Shown: one piece after another, positions 23,130 to 34,362 of the stretch
Layout of the letters: the number at the start of each line of letters is the position of its first letter
Position numbering within the stretch: the first letter of the stretch is position 1
From: Takakia lepidozioides
Taxonomy: Eukaryota > Streptophyta > Takakiopsida > Takakiales > Takakiaceae
Assembly (NCBI GenBank): GCA_030704615.1
Contig: CM060732.1
Location: 47,285,053-47,349,052 of the forward strand
Direction: 5' to 3'
DNA: 64,000 bases
Notes under the pieces: model-generated
The model's input: the letters and a program-made list of their open reading frames with translations, nothing else
Told to the model about the DNA's origin: nothing
Database searches by the model: none
Program-made: the position numbers and the translations under genes

Positions 23130-23928
23130 ATGGAGGTCGTTAAGAACATGACTGTCAGCACCAAGGAGAAGATGGGAAAGGCAGCTGCTAGGACTGAAGA
23201 GATGTGGGACAAGTCCAAGATCTCTGCTGGTGAAAAGGTAACAAACTTCTATGCCGCTCCTTACGTACTCACCTCAATGCTCATTTGTGGGTTTATCCCA
23301 AATGATTCGGTTTGGGTTTCGAGAGCTGCAACCTTCGTAGCTTGCATTCTTGTGCCAGGTGCAGAATGTCGATGGAAGGCTGCATGCTGTCCACTGGGGC
23401 AACGATCCTCATTGCCTGGAAATTAATACAGACAGAACCATAGAGGAATCTTGAGGACGAAGATGATCTAAATTATATTCCCATCCTTAGACTAGTGTAC
23501 ATCAAAGGTTTCTCTGTACTGGCGATCAGCTAGGCTCCAAGACAAGTATGGTCCTTGTGACTCCGTACAATCTTACGTCTGGTTCTATATTCCAAATCGC
23601 TACTTAATATTTGGTAAGCTGACAGATGACTTGTAACTGATATCAGGTGGACAAATTGACGGCACACGACAAGGAGGGAAAGGTAGAGGCTACCAAGGAG
23701 GGAGAGGCTGAGCAAATCAGAGAGGGGAAGGAGAAAGAGAATGCAGAGGAAGTGGGTGGCATCAAGCAGGATATCGCAGCGCGCCGTGAGGCCCCCCATA
23801 CCACCGACCGCAATGGTGCCCCTGAGACTCCAGTTGGCACAGAGACTAAGACTACCAGCTGGAAAAACTTTCTGCCATCAACAAATGCTCCAACTACAAA
23901 CGAGGGCTTGGCCCAGGAGGCTACTTGA
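23130..23928 (+). CDS. LEA_1-type (group 4) late embryogenesis abundant protein, two exons
   Basis: Exon 1 (23130-23237, 36 codons) encodes KNMTVSTKEKMGKAAARTEE and MWDKSKISAGEK. A phase-0 intron of 409 bp (GTAACA..ATCAG) leads to exon 2 (23647-23928), which starts VDKLTAHDKEGKVEATKE and stays rich in Lys, Glu and Ala before a Thr/Pro-rich tail (GTETKTTSWKNF). The 129-residue product is hydrophilic, has one Cys-free amphipathic helical stretch, and fits the LEA_1 pattern of an N-terminal helix followed by a disordered tail. LEA proteins protect membranes and enzymes during drying, usually in cytosol and nucleus. A paralogue with an exon 1 of identical length lies at 34363. Start, splice sites and stop are all intact, so this copy looks functional. 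Confidence 0.8.
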
Positions 23929-25081
23929 AATGCTGCAGCAACTGTACCATCGACTGTTTAAGACTGCGATCTCTTTTCTTGCTTGCTAGTGGGAGATCTG
24001 TGGCATGGAACGAGCATTGAAGTGCATGGAGGTGTTAGTGGGTTAGTGGGAATTCATATGAGAGATCTGTAAATTTTAGGAAAATGGGAAGTATCACTCT
24101 CTGCCACTCGCTTGCAGATTGGAAGCTGTTAGCTGTACTGGACAGTGTAGCTAGCATCTCTGTATAGTAGCTGAATTTTTATTTAATCATGCACACACAG
24201 TTTGAAATTCAACTGTACCATGATTTTATTCTTGCAGATGCTGCCTGCCACCATCTGGGGGCACCCCTCCCTCACCCCTCATACCTTGCAACATGAAATT
24301 TGATGTGACCACCAGTGTTGTCTGATTCCTCGATAATTATTCTTGAAAGTTGTGCCAGACCTCAGTAGCACAAGTGGTTTGATGTGTATGGGTGATGTCA
24401 ATACTTTGTAGTCTTCTTGGTGTGTGTTATGTGGCCTTGAGCATTTGTAACTTTTGTAAGCATCTTTCTGACCTTGCCTGCTTCCATATTGGCAAACTGT
24501 GAACTAGAGGTCTGAGGAACATTTTGTCTATTGATCAATAGAGTTGTTGGCTTCACACAGGCTGAACACCTGTACTGGCATCTGCTCAACTTTCTACTTG
24601 TGGAATTCCTTAGATGCATAGGAGAAGTATGTCCTTGTGGTCAATTAGGTTCCTGAGGTGAAGAAGCCTTGTAGAAACCTGATGCTAAATAGTAGTTTGC
24701 CACTGCCTGGTGCAAAAGCAAGCATACAACCACCCCCACCCTTGTCCTCTACACCATTATTCTGTATGATACATGATCCTCAGGAAGGCAATATCCCTCA
24801 TTTAGATCAGGACTCTACACCTGGTTCACCCTTTCTCTACTCCCTTCCTATATTCACCCAGCTGCACAGTGAACTTCACATAAGTCTCGAACTAATGCAT
24901 GGGGTTTCTCGAAAACTGTGTATCAGGTAAAAACATTTGCCTCATTTGCCACTGACAAGCATGGCCCTTCAAATTTTGATCAAAAGGAAAAACTGTTGAT
25001 CTATTACAAATATGAGAGTAAAACCAGACACACAATCATTGTACTCACAATGTCACGTTCTCTTCATTGAGTCTGAAACAA
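23929..25081. other. 3' flank of the LEA gene and intergenic DNA
   Basis: No gene is supported. The first few hundred bases probably include the LEA 3' untranslated region. Confidence 0.5.
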
Positions 25082-25418
25082 AATGAGCAACAACAGAAAG
25101 AGAAACCCCGCCGCTAGATAAAACTAGTTCGAAAGGAGGGAAGAACTAGAACACGTGGCAATCGTCAAACTACCTAGCGCAAATCACAATTCCAGCAAAA
25201 AAGAAAGAACTATCTAGACGAACAAAACTAGTTGCCAGTATGTTCAAGGATGTAAAAACAACGATCCAATAGTGGAACAAACAAGATCAGCAATGAAATT
25301 TGAATCAAACTCCCACTGCTTGGTGCCATTCAATCTTAAGCTAAAACGTGCTTCCACTGCATCTGCTCCCACTGTTTTGGTGTCAATCGCTTCCACTGCA
25401 TTCTGCGTCAGTTTCACT

Positions 25419-27073
25419 TCACTCTGCTGCAGATAGTGGAGACGTCACTCCCATCAGCCGCCTAAACTTGCAAAATTTCTCTCTTGCAATGGCCTTTGTC
25501 ATCAAGTCTGCAATCTGATCGTTGGTGTGCACATATGAGATAGTGATCTCTTGCATCCGATACTTTTCTTTGATGAAATGGTATTGGACATCCACATGTT
25601 TTGTCCGTCTCCCCAAATCAGGGTTCTTCATGAGCTTGATGGCGCTTTGATTATCTCCCTTAAGCACTATAGGCTTGAATTGGGGAATTCCAATGTTTCC
25701 CAAGAGTCTCCTCAACCATATTGCTTCCTTTGTTGCGGAGCATGCGGCGATGTACTCTGCCTCTGCAGTACTAACGGCTGTACATTTCTGGCTTTGACTA
25801 CTCCAGGCAACAGCACCATTTCCCATAACGAAAACGTAGCCAATTCTTGATAGCCGATAATCAAGATCCCCTGCATAGTCGGCATCACAGTATCCTTCCA
25901 GAGTAATGCTCGAACTCTTTCCTCCATACTGAAGTCCATAATTCGTTGTGCGGTTTAGGTAACGAAGCACACGTTTAACGGCTGTCCAATGTGACTTCTA
26001 AGGATGCTCACAAAACTTAGCTGCATTGTTCACAACATAAGTTATGTCTGGTCGTGTCAACATTGATGCAAACATCAAGCAACCGATTGCTTGCCTGTAG
26101 GGTACATCAATATCCTCTTTTGTTTCATCAGAGTACAAACTCAGATGGACATTGGTATCTACTGGGGTGCTTACTGGGTTGGATTCCTCAATATGAAATC
26201 TCCGTATGATTGAGCCAATGTATCTCTTTTGTGACAGATAAATAGTTCTCCTTGCTCGATCGTGGGTGACCTCCAATCCCACGTAATCACCCATGTCTCC
26301 CTTCACGATCTGGAAGAATTGGCTCAGGTAATCGACGATGTCATGCAATTTCCCCCCATCGGTGGAGCATGAAATTCCATCGTCAACAAAGATTCCCACA
26401 ATACTCTCGATCGCATTCTCACAGCTTCTTGCAAAATAGACGCATGGGTCCGCATCGCTTGGAATCAGATTGTATCGCTGTCAAATTTCTTATTCTGCCT
26501 GCTTCAAGCCGTATAAACTCTTCTTCAATGAGCAGACTAGTGATTCCTTTCCTTGATGAGTAAAATCCTCCGGCTGGTCCATGAAAATCTCTTCTAGCAA
26601 ATCCCCATTTAGGAACGCTGTTTTCACATCAAATTGTGAAAACTCCATGTCATGTGCTGCTGCCAGTGCGAAAATGACCCTGATAGAATCATGACCGGGG
26701 AATAGGTCTCATCATAGTCTAATCCTGCCTTTTGCGTGTATCCCTTTGCAACCAGACGAACTTTGAATCTTTCCACAGAACCATCTGACTTATACTTCAC
26801 TTTGTATATCCACTTACATTTCACGGTTTTTCTCCCCTTTGGCAGATTCTGCAACTCCCACGTCTTGTTGAAAATAAGAGAATCATATTCTTCCTTCATT
26901 GCACTTATCCACGCTTTCGCTTGCTCTGATGTTACAGCTTCTTTGTAAGACAAAGGCTCAAAGATGTCCTCATGATCGGTGGCCAAGCAGGCCTTGGATG
27001 AAACATACTTCCTCTTGATCAACATATCCCATTCTCCATACCGTATTGGTTGTTGTCTAACCCTAGGAATCAC
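25419..27073 (-). pseudogene. copia reverse transcriptase and RNase H
   Basis: The RT N-terminal part (WELQNLPKGRKTVKCKWIYK, DETYSPV) lies at 26624-27073, then a frameshifted stretch, then the catalytic box GIFVDDGIS near 26390. RNase H follows in the same frame after one stop (near 25995): YCDADYAGD, STAEAEYIAA and KGDNQSAIKL carry its catalytic acids. The pieces are collinear, but at least one frameshift (about 26400-26620) and stops interrupt them. Confidence 0.88.
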
Positions 27074-27460
27074 TTCAGTGTGGTTCCCCCCAATGTGTTC
27101 CTCTGAAATAATTTGTTCAGTTGATCCATGTTGAGCATTGATAGGACCTAATGCTTCATAGCACTCACATGTTCATGTGCTTCTTGAGGAGGTATCATTA
27201 CTGCTCTCAGGGTGTGATCCTCCAGACACTTCAACTCGATCGGTCCTTTGAAGGACAATCTCAGGAACTGTAAACATTACAGTCTCAGGGTTTGCTGCAG
27301 CCGTGCTTGTAGAACCAAATAGATCATTCTCGTCGAATATCACATCAATACTTGTGTGAATCCTCTTACTGCTACGATCCCAGAGACGGTATGCTTTGCT
27401 ATCATCACTGTATCCAATGAAAATTAGCTTCTCACTCTTTGAGTCTAATTTGTTCCTCAG

Positions 27461-28465
27461 CTACTTGGGGATATGTTTGTATGCTGGGCATCCAAACACT
27501 CTAAGGTGAGATACATTAGGTTTTCTCTTCTGAACAACCTCATAAGGTGTTTTGTTTCCCAACCTTTTGTTGAGTGATCTATTGAGGACATATAGTACTG
27601 TGTTTACTGCCTCTGCCCACAGACTTCGTGGCAAATCTCTAGAGTAGAGCGTACTCTTCGCTGCTTCCATCACCGTCTTGTTTTCCCTCTTGATATAGCC
27701 ATTTTGTTCTGGCGTATATGGTGAGGACATCTTATGCTTGACACCTTTCTCAACAAGATACTCTTGAAATTCTCTACCAATGAACTCTCCTCCTCGATCT
27801 GTTCTGAATCTCTCAATCTTTTTGCTCATGTCCCTATGCACTTCCTGCTCTAGTCGTCTGTAGGACTCGAACACTTCTGATTTGTTCTGAAGGAAGTAAA
27901 CATAAAGATATCCACTGGAATCGTCCTTGAATAGGATGTAGTACCTGGCACCTCCCGCAGATTTTTCACTCATTGGTCCACAGATATTTGCGTGGGAAAA
28001 ATGTCCCGCTTCTGGTGCTCTCTTCTTATTCTTCTGTGTGGGGAAGCTTGTGTGGGGAAGCTTGAGCGATGTTGTTTCCCTACACGCATCCCTCGCAAAC
28101 TCGTTGTCATAGTCAACGCCAGCTGTTAGTGTGAGACCTTCCACAATATTCGCAGTCCTTTTAATCGACTTGTTGTTATGATGGCACAACCTATGATGCC
28201 ATAACTTCTGGTTTCCAATCTTTGGAGCAGGCACAACCTCTGTACTTGGATCATCTCTAGATCTGTTTTCTCCAATGACAGCCTTGATATTTAGCTTGTA
28301 CAATTTCCCCTCTCTTGTACCAGTAATTACTAACTTTCCCTCTCCTTCTGCATCAATGAGCTTGCAGTCTTTCTTCTTGTACAATGTAGCAACATCATTA
28401 TCGGCAGCCTGTCCTATAGAAAACAAGTTTGCTCTCAACTTTGGCACATAGAGAACTCCCTTCAT
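27461..28465 (-). pseudogene. copia integrase with gag_pre-integrs domain
   Basis: This 334-codon frame starts in the segment typical after the protease (LYVPKLRANLFSIGQA), has a His/Cys finger (HHRLCHH, then a decayed second half) and the integrase core. The first catalytic Asp position reads HANICGPM (expected H-x-D). The second is intact in FRTDRGGEF. The third reads NGYIKREN (expected E-R-x-N). Two of the three catalytic acids are therefore replaced (D to N, E to K). The frame ends near 27461 in a stop after FGCPAYKHIPK. Confidence 0.88.
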
Positions 28466-28763
28466 GATTCCATCGAGCCATTGACCATTGATGAATCTTT
28501 TTATACTTATATCTCCTCTTCCCTCTACCCACAGATATTTGGCTGTTTGCTATCACAACTGGCCCTGTCTTCTTAATCATAGGTCTCAAGTTCTCGAAGA
28601 GCTCAAGTCGATCAGTCATGTGCTCCGAAGCTCCAGCATCAACGTACCAGGTATCTTTATCGTTACTCTCCACAAAAAATGCCTGTGACTGTATTGCAAA
28701 ATTTTCAAGGGATATGTTGGAAGCCATCAATGCTTCATCCTCACGATCATGCTTAAGATCCAT
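28398..28763 (-). pseudogene. copia protease region
   Basis: The frame includes DTWYVDAGASEHMTDRLELF, which matches the copia aspartic protease site (usually W..DSGAS.HM). The Ser after the catalytic Asp is Ala. The frame changes at the junction with the integrase part near 28460. Confidence 0.75.
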
Positions 28764-29059
28764 CGACTACTCTTGGTCGAGTTTCTTTGATTGTGAGCAT
28801 TCACCCTTGCAATGTTCTTTGCTCTTACAGTCTTTGCTTGTCACCGTGTCCTGTGATGGCTTAGACTTCCTTGCCTGTGGAGTACGCTCGCTTGTCCAAT
28901 AGCCTCTCACGTGACAATCTTTGCAATCAGTTTTCCTCCGCTCCTATGTAACTTGAACTTCTGGATGTGCTCCTCCATTTTGCTCATCATGAATGTTCTT
29001 TTTCCAGTCCTTAGGAGGTATAGTGTATGGCATTAAGGCTACCACTCCTCCAAAGTCTA

Positions 29060-29828
29060 CTTCAATCGTCTCTACAATTTTTGCTTCACTCTTCTCACCG
29101 AGTTCTCACCACCTTTTTCTTTCCTCTTCTTAGGCTGTGTGCACTCCCTTGCCCAATGCCTTGGCTCTCCACAATTATTGCAGGTGGTCTTCTTCTTCAA
29201 GTTCTTGATGTAGTTCCTATCCTCTGACTTTTCTTTTCCCCTTCTTGTCATTTAGTCTTGTTGGTCCAAACTAGTAAAGAAAACCTTATCTGTGTCACTC
29301 TCCACTATTCCCTGCAGTTTATTCATACTTTCTTGGACTCCATCAGCCTGATAGTGAGGTTCTTCATCGTCTTGGCATTTTCAGGTACATTTCTCCATGC
29401 AGATAGAACATGTCTGTAGGTTGGTGGTAGACTGCATAGTGTCTTATGATCGCTTTATCAGAAAATTCTTCTCCAAGATCACTAAGCTGTCGTGCCATAT
29501 GCTCAATTCTTGAAATGTGTTTAGCAATACTGTCTCCTCTTTGATACTTATACTCATAGAATTGGTGCTGCAACATATACACGTTTTCTGCAGAATGTTG
29601 CTCGTGTGTAGTGGTAAGCTTCATCCACATATCCTTTGCAGTCTTACATTGCACCATCATTTGTAAATGATCCATGTCAACAGCCGTACTTAGTATCATT
29701 CTTGCAGTATTGTGCTTCTTGTTCCATGCAACTTTATCTATTGCACAGAATGAGCAACAACAGAAAGAAAAACCCCGCCGCCAGATAAAACTAGTTCGAA
29801 AGGAGGGAAGAACTAGAACACGTGGCAA
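29060..29828 (-). pseudogene. copia gag fragment with zinc knuckle
   Basis: On the minus strand the frame reads WNKKHNTARMILSTAVD and CKTAKDMWMKLTTTHEQ, the usual UBN2/gag pattern, then after a frame change CNNCGEPRHWAREC near 29140-29180, a CX2CX4HX4C knuckle. About 60 N-terminal residues are missing because the LTR is joined in front of this point. The first ~25 codons of the open frame are LTR sequence, not gag. Confidence 0.8.
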
Positions 29829-29936
29829 TTGTCAAACCACCTGGCGCAGTTCACAATTCCAGCAAAAAGGAAAGAATTATCTAGACGAACAAAACTAGTT
29901 GCCAGTATGTGGATGTAAAATGTTCAACGATCCAAT

Positions 29937-30351
29937 AAAAACCTCCCAGCACTGCAAGCTAGCAATCTATAAATGCCAGGGGTTGCTAGATGATTGAATG
30001 CAGATCTTCTTTCACAGACCTTTCAGACCTGACAACAAAATCTAATCATGAGGTACATAACAGGCAGAGCCTGTTAAATTCTGGTCGCAGATCATGCTCC
30101 CACCACCAGCCCAGTTCTAGGGAGTTGGCTGCAGCCTTCAGCTTTCTAACCCGAATCCATTTAGATCAGCAAAAAAGCATACATCATGTGAGGCAACTCC
30201 TATATAGAGCATAGTAAGAAGGAAGCACATGATGGTAGAAGTGGATATTGAGAACATTTGGCAAGACGCAAGTTCTTCAATTGGAAAGTCTGAGTGTGCA
30301 CACTTAATCAGTCATGTGATGCTTCCTAGCTGGGAACCACCCATGGAAAAA
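29937..30351. other. Intergenic
   Basis: No supported gene is seen between the copia 5' repeat and the minus-strand exon. Confidence 0.5.
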
Positions 30352-30913
30352 CTACCTGGGACTCTTGAATGGATCAGACAAAGAGAACTCCGGACTCTGC
30401 CCAGGTACCTCCCCCAGATTCTTTCCCCAACTGAAGCTTGCTTCTTTGATGTTGCCTGAGTCATCGAATTTCAAACATAAACTGTCCCCTCCAGGATTTC
30501 TGCCAACTGTTATCCTCACCGGGTCCTCATCCCGGGGCTGCGAGGATACAGTATCTGCTTCAGATGATTCAAGTTTCCCCTCTGCATTCTCTGCCTCGAT
30601 TGGCGAGGGGGCTGCTGTCAGTTCTTCCACTTCATTTAGGTCCTGAATTGGACCAGACACCGGAATCTGATCTTGCGGAAGCTGTAGACCGTCGAGAGGC
30701 GGCGGCGCCACTGCTCCTCTCCAGTAAGTTTGCATTCCGACTCCAGGTCCCAGATTTGTGGTAGCTTCCAATTTTGCCAGCACTCTTTGAAGGTCGAGTG
30801 AAGATCTTTGTGCTACGTTAATACCATTTGAGACAACGTCTTGTACTGAGCCATACGGACTCGGATCACGTATAGATCCCCGCATTCGTGTCGGTGTGCC
30901 CATTTGAGAACCT
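30352..30913 (-). CDS. Proline- and glutamate-rich exon of an unknown protein
   Basis: The minus frame is open for 191 codons. A good splice acceptor, cttgtcctag, lies at its upstream end (about 30913), so it is probably an internal or last exon starting GSQMGTPTRMRGSIRDP. The coding sequence has a coiled stretch (SSLDLQRVLAKLEATTNL), a Pro-rich part (AVAPPPLDGLQLPQDQ), and acidic and Ser-rich sequence without a known domain. The end, AGT CCC AG|GTAGTT, could be a true stop or a donor. No upstream exon can be chosen with confidence; 31200-31320 on the minus strand is a candidate area. Confidence 0.4.
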
Positions 30914-32065
30914 AGGACAAGAACCACGTTAGTCTGACCAGCTTACATCATCTTGAGTGCACGCATGGATATCATCGAGACTGTAACATGCATGAGATGT
31001 TCGCCGTCACCTTCTTGAGGATCAATTGATGTACATACATAACCTTCGATGGTCTTGAAATTTGTGAACTTGCAGAGATTCTCTTTGATAAATCTTCCTT
31101 GAGCTTTCAATTTGCACACTCCACCACATCGACAACTCTCTCTCTTGGTTCTTTATTCTACGTGTCCCGTGCATCCTTTGTCCCTCCATCGGAACATGTA
31201 ATTGAGTTACAAATTCTCTCTCTCTCACACACACACACACCCCCATCATAAGTTCCGAAACCTTCGGAGATCAATGATGCTACGAATTCGCCTTCGCAAT
31301 TATGAAGTGGGCACCAAGGTTTTGGATTTTTTTCTCACTCTCTCCCTCCCTCACGAATCCCTCGCAAACAAACACGTTACCTGCCATCACTGCATGCAGA
31401 CTTGCGTTGAACGTTGTGACTTGTGACCACGAATTCAGCCCCAACACGCTTGAAGCTCTTTCTGTACCGCCGCCTCACTCTATGGCATCTTCGTGACCCA
31501 CGTACGTGAAAAAATGCATCATTCTATCAACCAGGTTATCACCGGTGAAAACAACTTACAATCCTGCGAAGAGAACAGCAACATGTGCAAGAAATACTGT
31601 AACCAAGGCAGACAAAGCGACGCACTAAGGTTTACAGTAATTTGGAGTGTCTGGAGGAAGGAAGGTGAAAGGACGGAGATTCGGGTAACGCAAAAGGTTT
31701 AGGGTTTAGTGGTTCGCAAAAGGTGGCGACAAACGTCGTCTGAGCTCCATCGTGGAAGTGGGACGAACACAGTGAACCCCCTGCTCATGTGCGACAACAT
31801 CGTTTCAGGTCTGAAGGAAAACATCCGTTGCAAGCAACAACGCCATAACCACTACATGTACAACTGAACAGAACTGAACACTGCAGCAATAACTGCAGTG
31901 TGCTTGACAGCTGACTTCAATTGTTAAAGTTCAGTTATGGGTGGCATCTGAGCAGTTAGAAATCTGGTACTGCGCTATATAAATGACGGGCATTGGACAT
32001 CTGAGATTTTCCAATTCCGATAAGTCATGAGCAGCCCCAAACATGGAGAATCTAACCTTGATCAG
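30914..32065. other. Intergenic, with a CT/CA microsatellite
   Basis: A ctctctctct tract runs into cacacacacacac at about 31214-31240. No gene is supported. Exons of the minus-strand gene at 30352 may be hidden here. Confidence 0.5.
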
Positions 32066-33574
32066 CTAAGGCTTAGCTGCAAAATTAGGAGTCCAGTCAC
32101 ATCGGGCCAGGGCATGGCGAATTCGTTGCCCTCGCTCAATGGGGCGATTTGACATGAACCACTCTGACTTTGCAAAGTCATAGACTGCCACTGCTTGTTG
32201 GTCTGGATGCTCGACAACAAAGGCCACATGATGAAGGCCTGCTGTGCAATCATAAGGTTTGTGTGACATAAAGTGGTCGAAGAGGGAATGGAAAATGTCC
32301 CCGGGCATGCAAGTTACAAACCTAATAGCACCTGTGGGGATTCGGCTTACGATCTCCACCTCAAATACTTCAATTGTGAAGGGCTGGTCGATGGGGCGAG
32401 TCACTGCGTACACTGGGCCATGGGATCTGTATTGCACTATCCTTGGAGCCTGCACGCATAGGAGTCGACCACCACGGCCTTCCACATTAAACTTGAATGC
32501 AACCCATCTGCCCAGTGGAGTCTGCACCCAAAATATCTTGTTTTCCCACACATGCTCTACGTCGCCTCCGGTTCGTCTGATACTATGGCCTGTTGTCGCT
32601 TGGCCTCCAACTAAAAATCCGTCTCCAACTATGGCTAGATCGGTTCTTCCATGAGGAGGAAGACGGGCATCACCAAGAGTGGTGCATGCTATCCAAGTAT
32701 CTGCCATAGAATCGTATGTCAGTATCACAATGTCACTGATACCCTCGCTAGTTATGTTTGTTTCTGCATTTTCTTGATGACTACCAAGAACATACAAACG
32801 AAAATGGAGGCGTGGCATGAGCGTCACTTGTGCGTTTGCACTTGTTTCAACCAAAACCATGCGTGCCGTCTTGTGCTTCACATAAAATCTGGGGTGTCTT
32901 GGCATGATCTTAGTCTCCCTTGTGAGGGGATTACAGACTAGCAAGACAGACTGCTCCGGATATAGACCAAGGTTATCGTCTTCATCTGACACGATCTCCT
33001 CAGGGATGGGTGGCATTGGACTTCCTGGGATGGGTAGTGAAAGTTTCTCTGTTGGAACAGATGGTGTGAGTTTTTCCGAGACTGGCGGTGTGGGATTCGA
33101 GGGGACGGATGGTAGGGGATTTCCAGCGATGAGCGCTGGAGGGGTGCTTTCAGGGAGGGGTTGTGAGGATCTGGGTTCTAATCCTCCATTCACACACAGA
33201 AGTCCCCCAGCTCCCGCAATCACATCATTCACAGCTGCTGGCAGAAAATCCAGCGGTGGCAAGATCAGCCACTCCGTTGGAGCTGTCTGTCCTCGGTTGG
33301 AATTGTAGGTTACGAACCTTCGGCTGGCCGTTGCCTGGTTGATAATGGCTGGAAAGTAGGTTGCATACTCGCAAAACTCTCTCTCTCTTACATACAGGCC
33401 TGGATGCCAATCGGGTGTGTCACCCGTGGGTTTGCCTCGCCAGCTTTCCCATGCAGTCTGCAGTTGCGATCTGCTTTGCAGACATTTTTCAAAAATCTCA
33501 CAAATCTGGTCAGGTGTTTGTGAGTCCCACATGAAATCGGGACGCAACACCTCGATACTCCGGTTGTAACTCAT
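32066..33574 (-). CDS. F-box/kelch-like protein
   Basis: This is an intact single-exon gene of 502 codons. The N-terminus (WDSQTPDQICEIFEKCLQ, then TAWESWRG) has the spacing of a diverged F-box, whose usual role is to bind SKP1 in an SCF ubiquitin ligase. The body resembles plant F-box/kelch proteins: FVTYNSNRG, WLILPPLDFLP, VIAGAGGLLCVNGG, LLVCNPLTRETKIMP, then SMADTWIACTTLGDARL with FLVGGQ, as in a kelch blade. A Pro/Ser-rich insert of about 60 residues (PLPSVPSNPTPPVSEKL) interrupts the propeller. It ends TPNFAAKP. The F-box match is weak, so interaction with SKP1 is inference, and the target is unknown. No frame damage was seen. Confidence 0.7.
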   Translation of the reverse strand: MSYNRSIEVLRPDFMWDSQTPDQICEIFEKCLQSRSQLQTAWESWRGKPTGDTPDWHPGLYVREREFCEYATYFPAIINQATASRRFVTYNSNRGQTAPTEWLILPPLDFLPAAVNDVIAGAGGLLCVNGGLEPRSSQPLPESTPPALIAGNPLPSVPSNPTPPVSEKLTPSVPTEKLSLPIPGSPMPPIPEEIVSDEDDNLGLYPEQSVLLVCNPLTRETKIMPRHPRFYVKHKTARMVLVETSANAQVTLMPRLHFRLYVLGSHQENAETNITSEGISDIVILTYDSMADTWIACTTLGDARLPPHGRTDLAIVGDGFLVGGQATTGHSIRRTGGDVEHVWENKIFWVQTPLGRWVAFKFNVEGRGGRLLCVQAPRIVQYRSHGPVYAVTRPIDQPFTIEVFEVEIVSRIPTGAIRFVTCMPGDIFHSLFDHFMSHKPYDCTAGLHHVAFVVEHPDQQAVAVYDFAKSEWFMSNRPIERGQRIRHALARCDWTPNFAAKP

Positions 33575-34362
33575 GATTTATATCGCTTTAACACGAAAGG
33601 GGAGGTGTAGCTCCTTCTCCAAACTGCCTGAGTATCAGCTCTCAGGAATTATCAGCCAATGACCGAAGCCTGCAGTCATCGACAGGGCAAAGCTTGGGCA
33701 AGAGAATCTCATTTCAATGCTTACCACCCAGCTCGCTGCTGACTGATCCAATTCAAAAGAATTATACGCTACAGGGCATACAAATCCTTGAGCTTTTTCT
33801 CATCTCTCTCTTGGACTGATCTGAATCCCCACCCTTAGATCCTTTCAGAGCTCTGAGTTTCTAGTCACCCAGCCATTCCTTTGCTGTAGTCATCACCGTT
33901 ATCAAATGAAAAGAAAGAGAGGTGCAATGGAGGTAACCCCTGAGTCCAAAGGGTACAGTTTTAGGGGTCCTAAAGGTTCATCCATCCACATCCGACATTG
34001 AATCAAGTGATGACGTGTGAGGACGAACGTATGGATGAAGGCAGCAGATAGGGGCATGAAGCGTGCAAGAGTCGTCTCTTCCAAGTCGTCGATGTGTCTC
34101 GACACTTCATCGCTTTGGTAGGCCAGGCTGAAGCCCAAAGCTTGTCGGGCGCCGGGTTGGACCTCGCAACAAATGCTGCCACGATTGAGGCACCTGGCAA
34201 TTTTCACTAGGACGAGACCTGCGATTTAAGCCTAAATGATGTCGGATTCAGTTCAATCTCTTCTTGCACGAAGTCGCAATCATAGCTGCACTTGATTCAA
34301 CAGCTGTTTCTCAAGGGACTGCACAGCGCTGCACACAGAGATTTGCTCGCGGAGATAGAGAT
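33575..34362. other. Divergent intergenic region between the kelch and LEA genes
   Basis: This lies head-to-head between the minus-strand F-box/kelch gene and the plus-strand LEA_1-like gene, so it should hold both promoters. A TATAAATC on the minus strand lies only a few bases from the kelch ATG and is too close to be its TATA box. No further gene is supported. Confidence 0.45.

Larger units (their letters stand above)
25082..29936 (-). mobile_element. Ty1/copia retrotransposon, minus strand, decayed
   Basis: Two direct repeats bound the element: 25082-25270 and 29749-29936, sharing cgacgaacaaaactagttgc-type sequence over about 188 bp and about 90 percent alike by eye. Between them, read on the minus strand, come gag, zinc knuckle, protease, integrase, reverse transcriptase and RNase H in copia order. 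The 5' repeat joins the middle of gag directly, so the primer binding site and the gag N-terminus are deleted. The element sits between two LEA_1 genes about 11 kb apart and adds roughly 4.9 kb to that interval. Confidence 0.9.

Noticed and set aside
32259-33308. Plus-strand frames within the F-box/kelch gene
   Set aside because: They are antisense to an intact 502-codon frame with recognisable family motifs.
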